This document shows positions 32,890 to 46,300 of a DNA stretch of 64,000 nt, piece by piece. A program made the translations under genes and the position numbers. How positions within the stretch are numbered: the stretch's first letter is position 1; each line of letters starts with the position of its first letter. The stretch lies in contig WPDH01000033.1 in assembly GCA_019137255.1 (NCBI GenBank), forward strand, positions 496,001 through 560,000, read 5' to 3'. The stretch is from Corinectria fuckeliana. Its lineage: Eukaryota > Ascomycota > Sordariomycetes > Hypocreales > Nectriaceae. The notes under the pieces were generated by a model. The model did not search any database, had not been told where the DNA came from, and saw nothing but the letters and a program-made list of their open reading frames with translations.

Positions 32890-35316
32890 GGCTGTGGTTG
32901 TGTTGGGGGATGAGGTTGTGAGAGTTGTCTGCGTGGCGAGCGTGGGTGGGGTGACAGCAAGACACTGGGATATACAAACACAGACAACCAGACGGCTGGA
33001 GGAAGAGAGGTGGAGGATGGGGAATGGAGGAGAGAGAGAGAGAGAGAAAGGATGGAGATGAGGATACAAAAAAAAAACGATAAAGATTCTGGCTCTGCGA
33101 AGTTGGGGTGGGAGGTGAGCAAGTCTTAAGTTTGGCGTGTGACGGGCCCGAACCGAACGAGGAGGAATGCGATGCGACGCCCACAAGACCGAGGGACGGA
33201 CGCCGGAGGGCGCTTGAATGACGGAGGCGAGCCGAGGTCTGCAGGTACGTACTGCCACAGCAACCGCACTGTCGCCCCTGGAAGCCCTGATTATCTGGTT
33301 AGGTGCGGTTGAAAATACAGTGGCTCTCTCTGCGAGGCGGCACAAATCAGCTGCTGGCGTTTTCTCAGCAGCAGTCCCATCCGTCCCCCGGAAACTAGTA
33401 GCGCCAAAGCCCAGACCCGCTCCCCCTCCCAACAATGGATGGCTTGAAAGATTTGGGGGGGTTCAGGATGATGATGAATTGATCACGGAGCCGGCATATT
33501 AGCCACCTCGCAGCGACGCACCACTCTGATCAGAGGCGAAGACACATCCAGTAGTGAGCATGTTCTCCTAATGCCCAGTCCACTCAATTCCCGTGCCTAT
33601 GTCGACAAACAAAAAGAACTGGTTATCCGTCCATGCTCCTCCCCAAATCCAATGCCCTCTCTCGCGGTAAGCTACGCCGAAAAGCCGTGGGCCCCAAGTC
33701 CCACCACCATGGCACCACGACGGTTGAAGTTGAAAGACACCGCTATTCGCACATAGTACAGCCTACCAGCCTCCCCCCCCCCCGGCCATCCAGCCGACGC
33801 CCAGCTCTGCAACTCTGGGTCCTCCGCTGCATCTTTCGCTGCGCGTGCCGAGGTCCCCGCTCTGGAGCCGCCAGAAAGATGGGGGAATTGTGGGGGCAAC
33901 GTGCGTCCCCCTTATGTAGGACGCTCGGCTGGTTTCCATTCCCGAGTTCAGAGAAGGCCGCGAGGAGAAGAATACCTCGCAATGAGGGGGGAGGGGATGG
34001 AAGACGCGGGGAATTCCCCTACTTCCCTTTTCTTTTTCCATTCGTCTTAATCGTCCTCCCTTCTCCGTCTCGTTCCCTCGTTCTCTCCGTGCCTATATCA
34101 ATCCGTGAATGTCCTCCCATTGTTGTCATTGTCCGCACCGCTTCCCCAACTTTCCCCATATTTTCCTCCCTCGCCTCCACACCCTTCTTTACCTCGGCGG
34201 ACATCTCGCCGTGGCCGGACAAGTCCCCGGGGCGGCAGCGATGCGATTCTGGTTCTCTGCAAGAGTCTCGGTCAGATGACCTGGCCTCTCTGCATGGAGT
34301 TCCCGTCTCTCGCCCAGTCCTCCGTGCTGCTGTTCCCCGATAAATCCAATGCTTTGCTTGATTGTTAATTCCTTGCGATATTCGTACATATTACTTTTTA
34401 GCTGCGAGTCAAGTAGCCCAGCGTAAGATCGACAAGTACATTACGGAGCAAGACACTAAATAAAGCCTAACGGAGGTCGAGACTTTCACATGTAAACGAC
34501 GCTTCCCCGTCTTTTTATTCAATTCCTCCATCCATGATCCATTCTGGGGTCACATGAATCGCTCGTGGCTCCCTGGTTCGCCCCCTTTCACCCCTTTGTC
34601 CAGTCAAATCGCCAGCGACGATGACGCTGATGACCGTCCGGACCAAGAAAGGCCAAGTTCCCGCTTACTTGGTTGCTTGGGTCATCCGGCTGCCAATTTC
34701 ATTCCCCGGACCTCCACATCGTCTCCCCATTCGCCCACGCTCAGCTTCAACACCACCGTCCATCCAACCATCTTCCTGCCCACACCTTTCTCATCATCCG
34801 CATGGAGAATTGCCTGATACATACGTTGTATGCATGAGTAAGGGACCTGCCGCCACATGTCGAACGGTTGATCATGGTCATCTGCAGCCAACGTGAACCC
34901 TTGCCCGCCCGCCCTTTGCAAGCACGTGAAAGCCCGGCATAGCCGCCAGCCCGCGGTGGCATTTGCCTTCCCACAAACCGACAGGACTTTCCCCAGATTC
35001 TGCACGTGCATTATCTATCGTAGCGCCAAGGCCACTGCACGCTGCTCCCATGCGGCCATCCTCCAGGCCTTTGTTCGCTTTCACCCTTCACGTGCAAGAC
35101 TTGCTCATCTTGTTTTGCCAAGATTACCAGGGAGGATAACGTGACTTATCACGGGCAAGACAGTCATGTCGCTGCACGTGATCTGGTCGCATCGCAGCTC
35201 TCCATCCCAACTGCCCCTCCACTCATGACGTATCAACTCAACCAACCGCATCTTCAACGTCGTGCTTCCGTGTGTGCCTTTTCATCCCATCCACCTTGAC
35301 TTCCGGTTTCCTCACT
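32890..35316. other. 2.4 kb intergenic between divergent genes, no gene seen
   Basis: It contains the fumarate reductase promoter and leader (AG repeat at about 33029-33048, C11 at 33773-33783) and the promoter of the fasciclin gene. Frames on the plus strand near 33633-34343 lack motifs and are compositionally biased. Confidence 0.5.
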
Positions 35317-36010
35317 ATGAGGCCCTTCCTCCTCCTCAGCACCCTCATCGCCCTCGCCACCGCCGAGCTCCTTCAACAAGCCCCTCTCGAAGCCCCGCCT
35401 TCCAACCGACCTCCGCTCAACGGCCACCTCCCCGTCATGGCCGACAAGAACGGCAACGCCGGTAAGCAGGACTCCAACGACGGCGGCCAGCCCTCCGTCG
35501 CCATCGCCGACGTCCTCGGCACCCAACGCTCCCTCACCACCTTCTCGTCCTTCGCCCGCCTCCACCCTCACACCGAAGCCCTCCTCAACAACCTCGACGT
35601 CAACACCACCGTTCTCGCGCCCCTCAACTCCGCCATCGAGGCGCTGCCCCGGAAGCCTTGGGAGGACCCGCGCGACTACAATCGCCTCGGCCCGAAAGCT
35701 TACTCCGGCGACGACGGCCAGGAGCGTGCCCGCAAGAACCTGCTTCGCTTCGTCGAGGAGCACCTCGTAGCTGGCAGTCCGTGGTCCCAGGACGAAAAGG
35801 CCGAGACGGTAGCTGGCAAGCAGGTCTGGTGGGTCGAGAAGGATGGTAAGAGGGTGGTTATGCCGGACGAGGTAGAGGTAGAGCGCGTGGCCAGCCAGGT
35901 CGCCAACGGTGAAGTGGTACGTTTCCCTTATGTTGGCGAGAGATCAATCGCAATGCTAACAGCGCCGCGTTTTCTAGTGGGTTCTGAAGGGAGTGTTAAA
36001 CTACGAGTAG
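35317..36010 (+). CDS. Secreted fasciclin (FAS1) domain protein
   Basis: This is a small extracellular or wall-associated adhesion-type protein of 210 residues in exons 35317-35916 and 35978-36010. The last exon encodes only WVLKGVLNYE; it is supported by a GTACGT donor, TTCTAG acceptor and the conserved FAS1 C-terminal pattern NGEVWVLKGVL. A signal peptide MRPFLLLSTLIALATAE precedes a Pro-rich spacer. The FAS1 domain spans about residues 60-210, with TTVLAPLNSAIEALPRKPW as the H1 region and LLRFVEEHLVAGS following. No GPI signal is present. A single FAS1 domain with this length is common in ascomycetes; the ligand is unknown. Confidence 0.85.
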
Positions 36011-37201
36011 AATTAGTTCAACAGCGATTCCGTGTATGAGTGATGACGAGATGAACGATGGTTAGGATACCCAGCAACATGGACTTAGTGCTATTTCTCA
36101 ATTATTTACTTTTTCTTTTTCTTTACTTCTGCACTGCGAGCGTGGTCCATGAGTCTACCGTAGTGAAGCAGCTAAAAGGGCCCTTTGCCCTTCTACACAG
36201 GTCGATCATTCAAGCCAATTATCTCGTCGGTCTGAGTCGTCCATTCGCTTCAATATATTCAGGCAAAGCAGGGCGAGAATCGCAAGAATCGAATCTTCAG
36301 GGAGCCGCCTCAGCCCGCAGATACGCGACTGGCAAGCGCCTGTCCATATTCCTTAGTCGCCCACCACGCATCGTCGCGGCCGGCTGTACATTCTAGCTCC
36401 CAGCCAACCGTGAGCTGTAACCCCGTAGATCTTGCTTTCACGACTATCTAGGGATCTCAAACTCACCCCAATCCAGCCCAAATCATTTTCTTCCCTCATC
36501 TCTCTCCAATAGGAGACGTCCAACTCAGTCCTGTAAGACCAGGGATCCTTGATGTCTTCACAGAAGAGGGTATCAGTTAAACTATCGAATGGTCTGACCA
36601 GCTAGGCTATCTGGACCACGGTTAGATCTAAAGCAGCTCCGTCAGAGCTAAAGAAACTCAGATTCAATATGATCAATTTTTCTCAGGTTTATCGCGAACA
36701 TTGACGTTGCCGGACCATCTACCCTTACTCCCTTCCAACACCGAGAAAATAACCCAACGTAGCGTCACTCATGTCCCAGCACGGACTAATTCCCATATCC
36801 TCCTCAGAGACACTGTCCACTGCGGATCGGCCGCGAGCCTAAGTCTTAAACAAGCCTGCCAGGCTATACAAAGCAGCCAGGTATCATAATCGAAGATGCA
36901 GAAGCAAAGTCCACCACGAGGAATTAACGCCCCTGCATGACACTAACAGGTTCACGAATACAAAATAAATTGTCCAGCCCAGCATGAATAGGGAGGACAG
37001 AAGAAGTAAAAAGAAACAGTCCTGAGACCTAGCACAAGTGTCGTATAATAGTGGTGTAATATGACGAGAAGATGCAAGAACCTCTGCCTAACACTGGCAT
37101 GCCAAACAGAGATCAGCCTGTCGTGTATGCAACCAACGGTGAGAACAAGTTGGCGGTACTTCAAGTGTTGTTTGCTAGACAGGAACAATATATGCCGGTT
37201 G
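36011..37201. other. Intergenic between convergent genes, nothing seen
   Basis: AT-balanced spacer with short frames only. It holds the 3' ends of the fasciclin and MADS-box genes. Confidence 0.55.
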
Positions 37202-38555
37202 TTACTGCTCGACTTTGACCCTTTTCGGGTCGGATGCTGCCTCTGCTGCCTCACTCTGGGTGGTAGCACCATACTCCGGCGTTTTTCGTTTCGTTGCTGT
37301 AGAGTTGCCAGTACTGACACTCAAATTGGAGCTGTTCGGGTGGGGGATGGAATTCGAACTAGTGTTGGGGCCGTTGTTCATGCCTTCATCTCTCAAGAAG
37401 CTCGGCCCTGATCCAACTACGGGAGTGGCGAAATTAAGCGGGCTTGGTAGAGTGTTACTGTCACCCCCCCTAAAGTTCCAATCGGGATAAAAGCTACTGG
37501 GACTAGGCAAAAACTCATTGTTCAGGAACCGTGACGGCAAGGCTGAAACAGGCGTCTCTCCGCCATTCACATTCTGCTGGGGAGGTGGCCGGGCAAATGG
37601 ATTCGGCGGCCCCGTTGCTCCAGCAGAGAGCAGCGCCGAGGCGGACGGGGACGGAGGAGGTAGCACCAGGTTTGACTGGGAGTTGTGTCGTTGTGGCACC
37701 AGCGTCGTATTCTCGGGAGCATTCCGCGGCGAATTGGACTCGGCGGTTTCACTCTCCCCGGCGTCCGAGGCACCAGCTGGAATCTGCACCGTTAGGCGTG
37801 GTCCTCGCGGCCGAGCTCCCCCCGTGGCCCCAATCTTGAGACTGTTTGACCGCGACGGAGGTGTGAGTGTCGTCTCTGGAATGGATGACATGGAAATCGT
37901 CCGTGATTTGTTTGAGCTCTGAGTCTTGGCCCGTTGCGGCTGGGAGAGGGGAGGCGACGAGGTGCTATTGTTGGCGCGATTCAAAGCGGCTACATCCACC
38001 GACTGTGAGCGACTTGCAGCGTTGGCCGCGGCAGCAGCCGCGCCCGACTCAGTCTTGATTGGTTCCGCGGCAAAGGAGGCCAGGTGTTGTGACAGGATGG
38101 ACCGGTTTTCCTCGATTGGCGTGAAGATGCTGTGCGACTTCCGCTGCGGCAGCTTCTTGATGGCAGAGTCCGTATTGAGCAGTGGTGGCTGAGGTCGGTC
38201 CATGGAGTTCATCCTATGCACCACGGGTGGAGGAGGCGGGGGGTCCTGCAGGCGGCGCTCAGGCTGCTGTGGGGGCTGCGGCGGCGGAGGTGAGATGATG
38301 TGCGGTACAGGGGGGTTCGGGGGCAGTTGCTGATGGCTTGGCTGAGGCGACGGGGTTGGGCGGGGAGGTGCTTGAATCCCCAGCGAAGGGGGTTGTGATG
38401 GATAAGCGGGGGGCATCGGAGGGCGTCGGTCATCCACGAACGGCTGCTGCTGCTGCTGCTGCTGTTGGTGTTGCTGCTGTTCATGCTGTTGTTGCTGTTG
38501 TTGTTGCTGTTGCTGCTGTTGCTGCTGCTGTTGTTGCTGTTGTTGCTGTTGCTGT

Positions 38556-38590
<35 letters not shown>

Positions 38591-39450
38591 ATGCTGCTGC
38601 TGGACCTGACTTGACTGTTGTCCATACTGGTACGGCGGCCCTTGCTGTTGCTGCGCCATCAGCGGAGGGGGAGGGTTATAGATGGGAGGGGTGGGCATGT
38701 AGCTGATCCCCGGATGGGGCGGTCCGGGCGGGGGCCCGGGCTGGGAGATCATGCCGGGGCTGGGACCCATCCGGCGCATGTCGTTCCGGGAGCCCGGTCG
38801 CGACCCGATCGGCGGCTGCGGGGTGTGGCCGCGCTGAACGGGGTGACCCGGGTGGGCTTGGAAGGGACCGCCGTTGGTGCCAATTGGCGGTGATGCTGAG
38901 GGCGTGTGGTGTCGGATCTGGGGAAAGGGCGGTTGGCTGTGGAAGTGTGGAGGCATCATTTGGTTGTCGATGCCGTCGGGGGCGTGTGGAGGAGTGCCAT
39001 CGGCCTCCTCTTCCTCTTCGTCATCGTTGCCGCCGTTGAAGTCCGAGGGGCCTTTGTGCTCGTTGGGACCACCATGCTATCAAATCGTCAGTATAGCGCC
39101 GCGACAGGCGATAAGGGGCGAGCGTGGAGGGGGAGCATTAACGCGCGCAGTACTCACATATTGGTATCGGGTGATCAATTCTCGCATGTCAGTAGACGAA
39201 TACTCGTAGAGCTTCTTGTTGTTGCCAAAGATGAAGACGGCGACATCGACGGAGCAGAGTACGGACAACTCATGTGCCTTCTTGAACAAACCACCCTTTC
39301 GCTTCAAGAAGGTGCTAAGGCGCGCAAAGTTAGCAAAGCGTCACCAGAGAGCCCGCAAGTCGCTCGCTTAGGCGGAGAGGGGGGAAGGGCTTACACAGAA
39401 CGGTTTCTGTCATCCTTGATCGCCTTGATCTCAATCTTTCTTCGCCCCAT
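37202..39450 (-). CDS. RLM1: MADS-box transcription factor, RLM1/MEF2 type, with long polyQ tract
   Basis: This nuclear regulator is probably downstream of the cell-wall-integrity MAP kinase, as known for Rlm1 and its filamentous homologues. It has 695 residues in exons 39395-39450, 39158-39314 and 37202-39076. The MADS domain is MGRRKIEIKAIKDDRNRSV from exon 1 plus TFLKRKGGLFKKAHELSVLC from exon 2. The start MGRRKI marks the MEF2-type class rather than the SRF/Mcm1 class. Exon 2 ends in the MEF2-like segment, LYEYSSTDMRELITRYQY. The rest is disordered: Pro/His-rich, then a polyQ tract at about residues 130-180 (DNA 38444-38602), then Ser/Pro-rich with possible MAPK S/T-P sites. A C-terminal KRVKVEQ forms a basic end. 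Confidence 0.92.
38444..38602 (-). repeat. CTG/TTG trinucleotide tract encoding polyglutamine
   Basis: About 159 bp of mixed CAG and CAA codons (minus strand) encodes roughly 50 Gln interrupted by three His and one Glu. The CAG/CAA mixture makes it less slippery than a pure repeat, but length polymorphism between strains is likely. Confidence 0.9.
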
Positions 39451-42400
39451 GGCTACGGCTGGTTTGTCTTGGGTTGGCGAGTGCTAGGTGTCGCGTCCCA
39501 CGCGGGGCAATGGGTGGGAGAGAGAGGAACGCGGCGGGATGGCGTCGACGGTATCAGAGCCTTCGGAGCGCGGCGCGGAAGGGTGCAATGCGAGCGCCGA
39601 GTGGTGTTGCTGGGCGTCGCGCCACAAGAGTTGTCTCTCCGGTCGGTTCTTTCGAGGATCCAGGGTCGGCAGCGTACGCAAGGTGAGCGGGACGGGGATG
39701 AGGACGAGGGCTGGCGGCTCGAAGCGACAGAGGACGTTGGGAGACGACGAGCGGGAATCGAGACGACCGGTCAAGGTGCGGCGTAGGTAGGAGTCGGCTA
39801 ATGCGAGGGAAGAAAGGATGCGGCGTGCCGTGGCTCAAATGACGAAGGTTGAGGTCGAGGGGTTTTGAAGGTGGAGGGACAGGAAGAAACAAGGATGGGA
39901 ATGGCCGAGAGACGAAAGGTAAAATCAGGGTCGAGCGAGATGCGAGATGAAAGAGAGCAGCGCCGACGAAAGAAAAGAGTCGCGGGGCCTAGACAAAGAA
40001 GGGACGTCCCGCCGGGAAATTGGAACCCAGCGCCTGTTGCAAGGGGGGGTAGCGGAGCGGCTGCGGCTGGCTGTGGCGGTACCTCGGGCGTAGTGCGGCT
40101 GGAGTACCTCTGTCGACTGAGCAGAGACGGGCTGGGTACCTGTACCTTCGCGCAGTAAGTCGTCAGATGGAAACAGGCTTGCAACCTGGGGTGCTCGGCG
40201 AGTCCTGAAGGGGGATCTGAAGGACCTGTGTTTGCGCTGCGCTCTGTTTACCGAGCTCTGAGGACAGCCTCGACAGATCTGAAGAGAGGGGAAAAGAGAG
40301 GCAAGAGGCGCCTGCTTGATGGTCGATGCGCCTAGAAACTGGGCGTGTATGTAAGTATGTCTGACACTATGTTGCTGTCTCGCCCTGCTTAGTGCCCGGA
40401 CTGGCGCAGTTCTTCTTGTTCTTCCTCCTCCTCCTCCTCCCGAAGCACGACGGCGAGGAGAGTGACGGTTGCGTTATGTGCGCTGCCCCGAGGGAGAAAG
40501 GGGACGCGATGTGCGCTTCGGATGCGATGCGCCGCGCTGCAACTTGCGATGGATGGTCTGGATGCGATGCGAACGGGGCTGAATCTGGCGTTTGGCTTGG
40601 GGGGGGGAGGGGATGGGGGAAGGGTGGTTGATGGGTTCTAATAATAGACGGATCGTGTTCACTTGGTTTGGGGATGGAAAAGAGGCGGTCATGCAGGAAA
40701 AAATATCGACGATGAACGTTGTGTTAGGTAAGGCACTAGGTACCTACAGCACATGCCAACGTCCCCTGTTCGTTCAGGGTCCTTGCCCCCTAACGGCCAG
40801 TGGACCGTAGACTGGTGAAGAACGCGGGCAGTGCACAGCCACCAACAACCCGCCCGTCCATTTAGCCCCCGGCCCCAAGCTCTAATCTACCTCATAGTAG
40901 TAGTAGGGTTATAGGTACATGTGTAGATAGGCCTAGTAGTTAGGCCATCAATCGCCATCAACAAGACGGAGAAGAGACGGGCAGTATAGGAACATCCTCA
41001 CTCTGCTTTACCGGGACCTCTGGGCGCTGTTTCTTCTTCCCAACCTCCCCGTGCTCCCAGATCTGCATACTAGAAACACACAGACGCAGGACACACAGCA
41101 TTGCAAACGCAAACATCACACACGTTGCGCAGGGAATGTCCCTGGACCCGTCGATCCCGCGTGGGAGAGGTTCTGGAGCTGCTGCTTCTGCGTCTGTTTC
41201 ATCACCCTCGCCAGCAGAGAAGCTGGTCGCACACGTAACCCACGCCATGTCTCCGTCTCGCTCTTCGCGTTTTTGTCTCATGAGACTCAACTTGTCTTCC
41301 TTTCGCAATCCATCGGAGCCTTTCAACGGGCCCGTTTTCATTTGTGACCCCTCAGCTTACACAGTGCCTACCTAGCCTCTGAATCTACCATAAATATCCC
41401 GAGAGCCCTGGCCATGCCCTGGCTCGAGTGTCGATGTATCCTTGAAGGTAGTTGGTTGACTCCCCGTCTGTGAATCTATGCTTCAGGCTAACAATGCCCA
41501 GACTATCAATACCGTAGCTAGATACCCATCCATGTGGCATATGTGTGCTGACTTATTAGGTGTCATGCAACCCCTCACGCGGCTTTGCGCTTAGGCGAAA
41601 GTGCCGCCGTTGACCAAGTCGCTTGTGGCTCGGCCCACCACCCGCAGACACGCGGACACGCGCCTTGCAATATCACATCACCAACAGCAAGCGGAAACAA
41701 CGCATGGAGACTGCCAACCATTTATCCCAAACCCCAGTCGAATACTGCTGAGCCTCACTGCCTGTCCGCCTCACCATGGGCAAAAGGGTTCCAGTGTACT
41801 TACAGTACATGCTTGGGCCGCGCAGCATGCGGCCGCTTGTCATGTCAGGCTCGTCCATCGTCATCGTCATCGTCAGACATCTCAGCTGCAAGCACTCATC
41901 CCGCAGCAGCCAGTGCTCGTATCCACGGCATTGTCGAACCATGGAGATAGCTACCTAACCACCACACGCTCCCGTCTCACCTCGTCGGTCCTCCCAGCCT
42001 CGCCCGATACAACCTCATCCCTCCCGCACGCGAAGCAACGGGGTCCGTATCTATGCCCTGCCCGCAAACCTCAAGACAAGAATCACAGCCCCAGCCAGAT
42101 AAGCGCCCGCTTCTACCCATCCAATTGCTCAAGCATGGGGCCAGACCGACCAACAGAAGGAAACCAAGTCGGACTAGACCCAGCCAAACCACGCGGCATT
42201 CGCCAATTAACTAGGTAGGTAGATTTACTCCATGTCCCATTCTCCGCCCCGTCCGCTCCCGTTTCTAAATATAAATACACATCCCGCCCCCCCAATCCCG
42301 GGACCCAAAAGTCAGGGCCAACTATCCACAAATCCTCACCTTGTCATGCACTGCAACCCGCCGCTCCGGCCCAATTAGCCCTCATTTTTTTTATTCCCAC

Positions 42401-43323
42401 CACGGGCCGGCCTCGTTTCGAAGCTGCAGGAAATGGGGCTAATTTGTCGCATTAGCCCGCCTTGGCACGCCAGGGAAAGCTGACCTGTTTCTTTGCTACT
42501 GTACCAACTCATCACCACCATTCCACCCACACACACACATCAACACCTGGCTTATCCATCACAAATCACACGGCCCCGAGCCCTTCACCGCATCCCAACC
42601 CTCCGAATTGCCCCCATGTCCATGTCCATTTCCTTGTCCATGTTGTCCGCGTTGTGTCTTCCCTGCCTTCCCTTGCCCTCCCTCACCTTGTCTTGCTTGT
42701 CTTATCCCGTCCGTTCACTTCCGTCAAGTCCCGCCTACGAATTGCATTACATCACCCCGACTCTCCCGCGCATCCCGCGTGTTGGGTTGACCATGTCAAT
42801 CCTCCTCCGTCATTGCGGCCGTCGCCTATCCAGCCGACGGCCATCCACCTTCAGGCAGGAATCAGTTTCAACCTGACCTTCGACATTAATCCTTACCACC
42901 GGAACCGTAACGTGACCAAAGCTGAAGCATATTCATTTGGGGTATTATTGCCAACTTGTAAACCTAACGAGGATTTCCCGGATTTTTTGACGTGCCTTGC
43001 CTTCCGCAATCCCTTTCCTCCGAGCAATTCAGGGCCAATCCGTAATCACAATTGCCGTAACTCCAGATCAAAGCATTCATCCCATCCCCGAGATGCCAGG
43101 ACTCGAGAGCCTGAGACTTTGATCTCGCACAGCAAAACAAGCCATGTTTTCCCCTTCGCATACCTTACCGATGAGGATCAATTCATGGCTCATATCAGAA
43201 ACTATGCACTGAATCGAACTGATCACCTGATCAATATCCCTGCTCCTTTCTTCAACCAGTTGCCATCGGCCGCAGGTGTCGCGCTTCCGTCCGCTCACAT
43301 CCCAGGACCACGGCTTGCCCCGT
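39451..43323. other. 3.9 kb gene-free tract upstream of the MADS-box gene
   Basis: This region is upstream of the MADS start and downstream of TAF1. Only biased frames occur, the longest (42462-43418 plus) running antisense into the TAF1 last exon. A CTC repeat lies at about 40423-40440. It may contain the MADS promoter and long leader; nothing else is supported. Confidence 0.45.
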
Positions 43324-46300
43324 TTAACTTGGTGATCCAGCATTCCCAGTTGGGGCATTGTAGTTACCAAAGCCACCGTGCTCCGCAGCACCGTTGTCCG
43401 CCTTCATCGTGCCGTTGAGCAGAGGACATAACCTTTGCGCCACAATGTTAGCATGATGTTCTGCAAATGCTGTCAAGATTATCTGAAATGGAGATGGTGT
43501 TGACGCTTGTCAGTGACGGAGCGACCCATAGTTGAACTTGGGCTTTGCTCGTTGTTGCCTGAGCCGCTCTCTCTCCAGGCGATCACGTCTGGCGAGTTCT
43601 GCGAGTCGCTTTCGCTCACGCGCTCTGCGTTGCATCTCTTCCTTGCGCCGCTTCTCTGCCGCTGCTTTTTCCTCATTCGCCCTCTTGGCTTCTGCGACGC
43701 GGCGTTCTTCCTCTAATCGCTTCTTTTCTGCATTGTCGGCCTTGATTCGCTCCCGGGACGCGGCTTGCTCCCGTTTCGCCAGCTCTTGCGACCTTTTGCG
43801 AAATTCTAGCTCGCTCTTCTGCAGGCTTTGGTGGAGGAGAGTCCTCTGCTTCCGCTTCCTTCCGCCTTTGGCTTCGTCTCCCACTTGAGAACTCCACCAA
43901 TCATATGACAAGCGAGGGGGTGGTGAAATAGGGGAATCCATACTTTTTGTTGGTCTTGATGTGACCGACTTGTCCACAATTGGCACACTTTCGCGTGGTG
44001 CCGGTGGGGATCTTTTCTGCCCCGTTGGGCTTGGGGGACCCGGCGTCCCCAGCGCTGGCCTTGTGGTGCAGCTCCTTCTGCTGCTCTCGGGCTTGTCGTC
44101 GTGCCTTGTTCTTCTCCAGTCTTTCGAGCTCCCTCTTAATTCTGGTTCACTGTCAGTCTGGAGCTCCGTGCTGCCATCGATCGGGTCAACATACCTAATG
44201 CCCGCAAGACGGTCGTGGTCGGCATTACCCGTAGGTCGCGAGCTGTAGATGCTGTTGCAAGATATACGTAAGCTGATGCCCTGAACTCTAGTCCAATAAT
44301 GTCCCTCTCTGAACCAGGACTGCCGACACCATAAAAACATGCTGGCTTCTTGGAAGCTTCCCTCCTCGGTCGCGGTTGAGTGGCTCGTTCGAAATTAGGT
44401 GGGTGCACGTACTCTTTCGACTCCAGATCCGCCTCTGTTCGCCGTTTCATATACTGCGATATCACTACTGGATCGTGAACGGTTTCGACTCGGCTTTGAG
44501 TGGTGCCGTCCGGCATCGGAACCTCTCGGGTGATACAGATCGCGCGCTTCTGGAGGCGGCTGGACGAAGTCAAACCACTAATTTGGCTGGTGCCGTCATC
44601 GAACTGGGCGGGCGTCACGGCCGACTGCACATTAAACCTGTCGTCCTCGTCCTCCGTTACTGCCACGTCTTTATCGTCGTGCTCCTGGTGGTCGGACAGC
44701 GTTGTCTTCTGCTTCTCCCAAATTTCGCGGATGCCCTCCTCATACATCGCCTGCTGCTTCTTGACGTTGTAAGCGTGGCCACCGTTGGCTCTCTTCTCGC
44801 GTTCCATGGCGTCTGCAGATGTCGCCAGAGGGCCCTGCACTGCCTCGATATATCCACCCTTCATCGAGGTCCGGATGAAACTGAAACCAAGGCCATGGCC
44901 GGTGGGATCTCCCTCGCCGTGAAGTTGAAGCATGGCTTTCTGGGCACAGGCGTCGATAAATGCCTTCGTCGTCTTCCACGGCGCCATCTTGTCTGCGAGT
45001 GTCTCTTCCTGTTTTTCGGGCGCTTTCTTGGTTCCCTTGGCGGCCCTGCTACCATCGTCTTCGACGTCTTCGTCGTCACCTTCTACTTCCTGAACCTGGA
45101 CATCGTCGTCTATGTTTGCGTTTCGAGGGTCGTAGCCGGCGTCCTCCAATTCCTTGATGCCAAGCTGCATGGCATCAAGCAGAGATACCTCCTCCGGCTT
45201 GATCATGGCCCGAACCGAACTCTCATCGGGGAGAACTTCTCCGGTTTTCAGGCGCCACATGCCTTTCTCGCCACTTTCTCTATCATATTGAAGAAACTCC
45301 TTCAACTTCTGTCGATTTTGGGTGTCCGTGGACTCAGCAATATGTTTAGTAATGTCCGAAAGTTGGCAGTTGTCTGTCGCGCTGTGTCGAATCATGCGGA
45401 ATGCGAGCATCTTCATTCTGTTCTTTGAAGCGTTCGTAACCTTTCTGCTGTGCGGGCCGGGGACCTCGACTGAAGGGAACTGCTGTCCTACCACGTGCAG
45501 GTGGTCGATTTTGTGAAGATACCATTTTGAACCGTACTCGCCTGTGCTGCTTCGGACGACGAGGAAGTCGTTGTTGCGGGGGGTGTGTTTGAACACTGGT
45601 GCACGGTACATCTCATTGTGCAAGGTCGGCACAGTCTCGCCTGCGTCAACGGTTCCAAATAAAGAGAATGGAGATCGATCCTCAGGAAGAAGCATGCGGT
45701 ACTCGCCCAATTCTTGTTTCGGCAGTTGTTCATCCTCGTTGGTGTCCTTTCTTCGATAGTAGTTGATCAGACGGTTGCCCATTCCGAAGTTACTGATTAC
45801 TCGAGGTCGTTGTTCACAGTATTCGAATAGCACGGCTGTTGAGTTATCGTTGATGCTGAGATCCTTAGACTTCAGGAAAACCTCGTGTGCCTTGCCCTTC
45901 ATCTGTTTGCGCTTGTGGTGATTGGGCTTGTCAAATTTGATGACGTGGCCAGCAAATTTCTTGTACCTGAAGCGAGGGCGATGATACTCATCGGTCGTAC
46001 CACCGAGCTTAACTTTGTAGTACGGCCATGAGAGCTTGATGGCAGGCATGCTGTGCTCGACCGAGATGTTGCCAAGTGTTGCGCGAACCTTGCTCTGATG
46101 GTTCTCCTTTAGGGCCTCGTACGCCTCGTCGTTCGAAATGTTGAATCGCTGGGAGACATCCCGACCCAAATTGCCGTTTGCCATACGCTTCAGCTTGGTC
46201 TCCTGGCGCGGCCTCTTGGCAGCGCGCTGGAAGTCTTGGGTCTCCAAAAGGAGATAAGGATCGCTCATGTCCAGATGAACGCGCTTGGCGCCTCGACGCG

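Noticed and set aside
33633..34343. 236-codon plus-strand frame
   Set aside because: Low-complexity Ser/Pro/Arg-rich translation in an intergenic CT-rich tract.
42462..43418. 318-codon plus-strand frame
   Set aside because: His/Pro/Ser-rich with no motifs or splice signals, and its 3' end is antisense to the TAF1 last exon. Most likely a chance frame in a CT-rich tract.
43532..43888. 118-codon plus-strand Ser/Arg-rich frame opposite the TAF1 intronic ORF
   Set aside because: It is the mirror image of the Arg/Glu-rich minus-strand ORF and has no features of its own.
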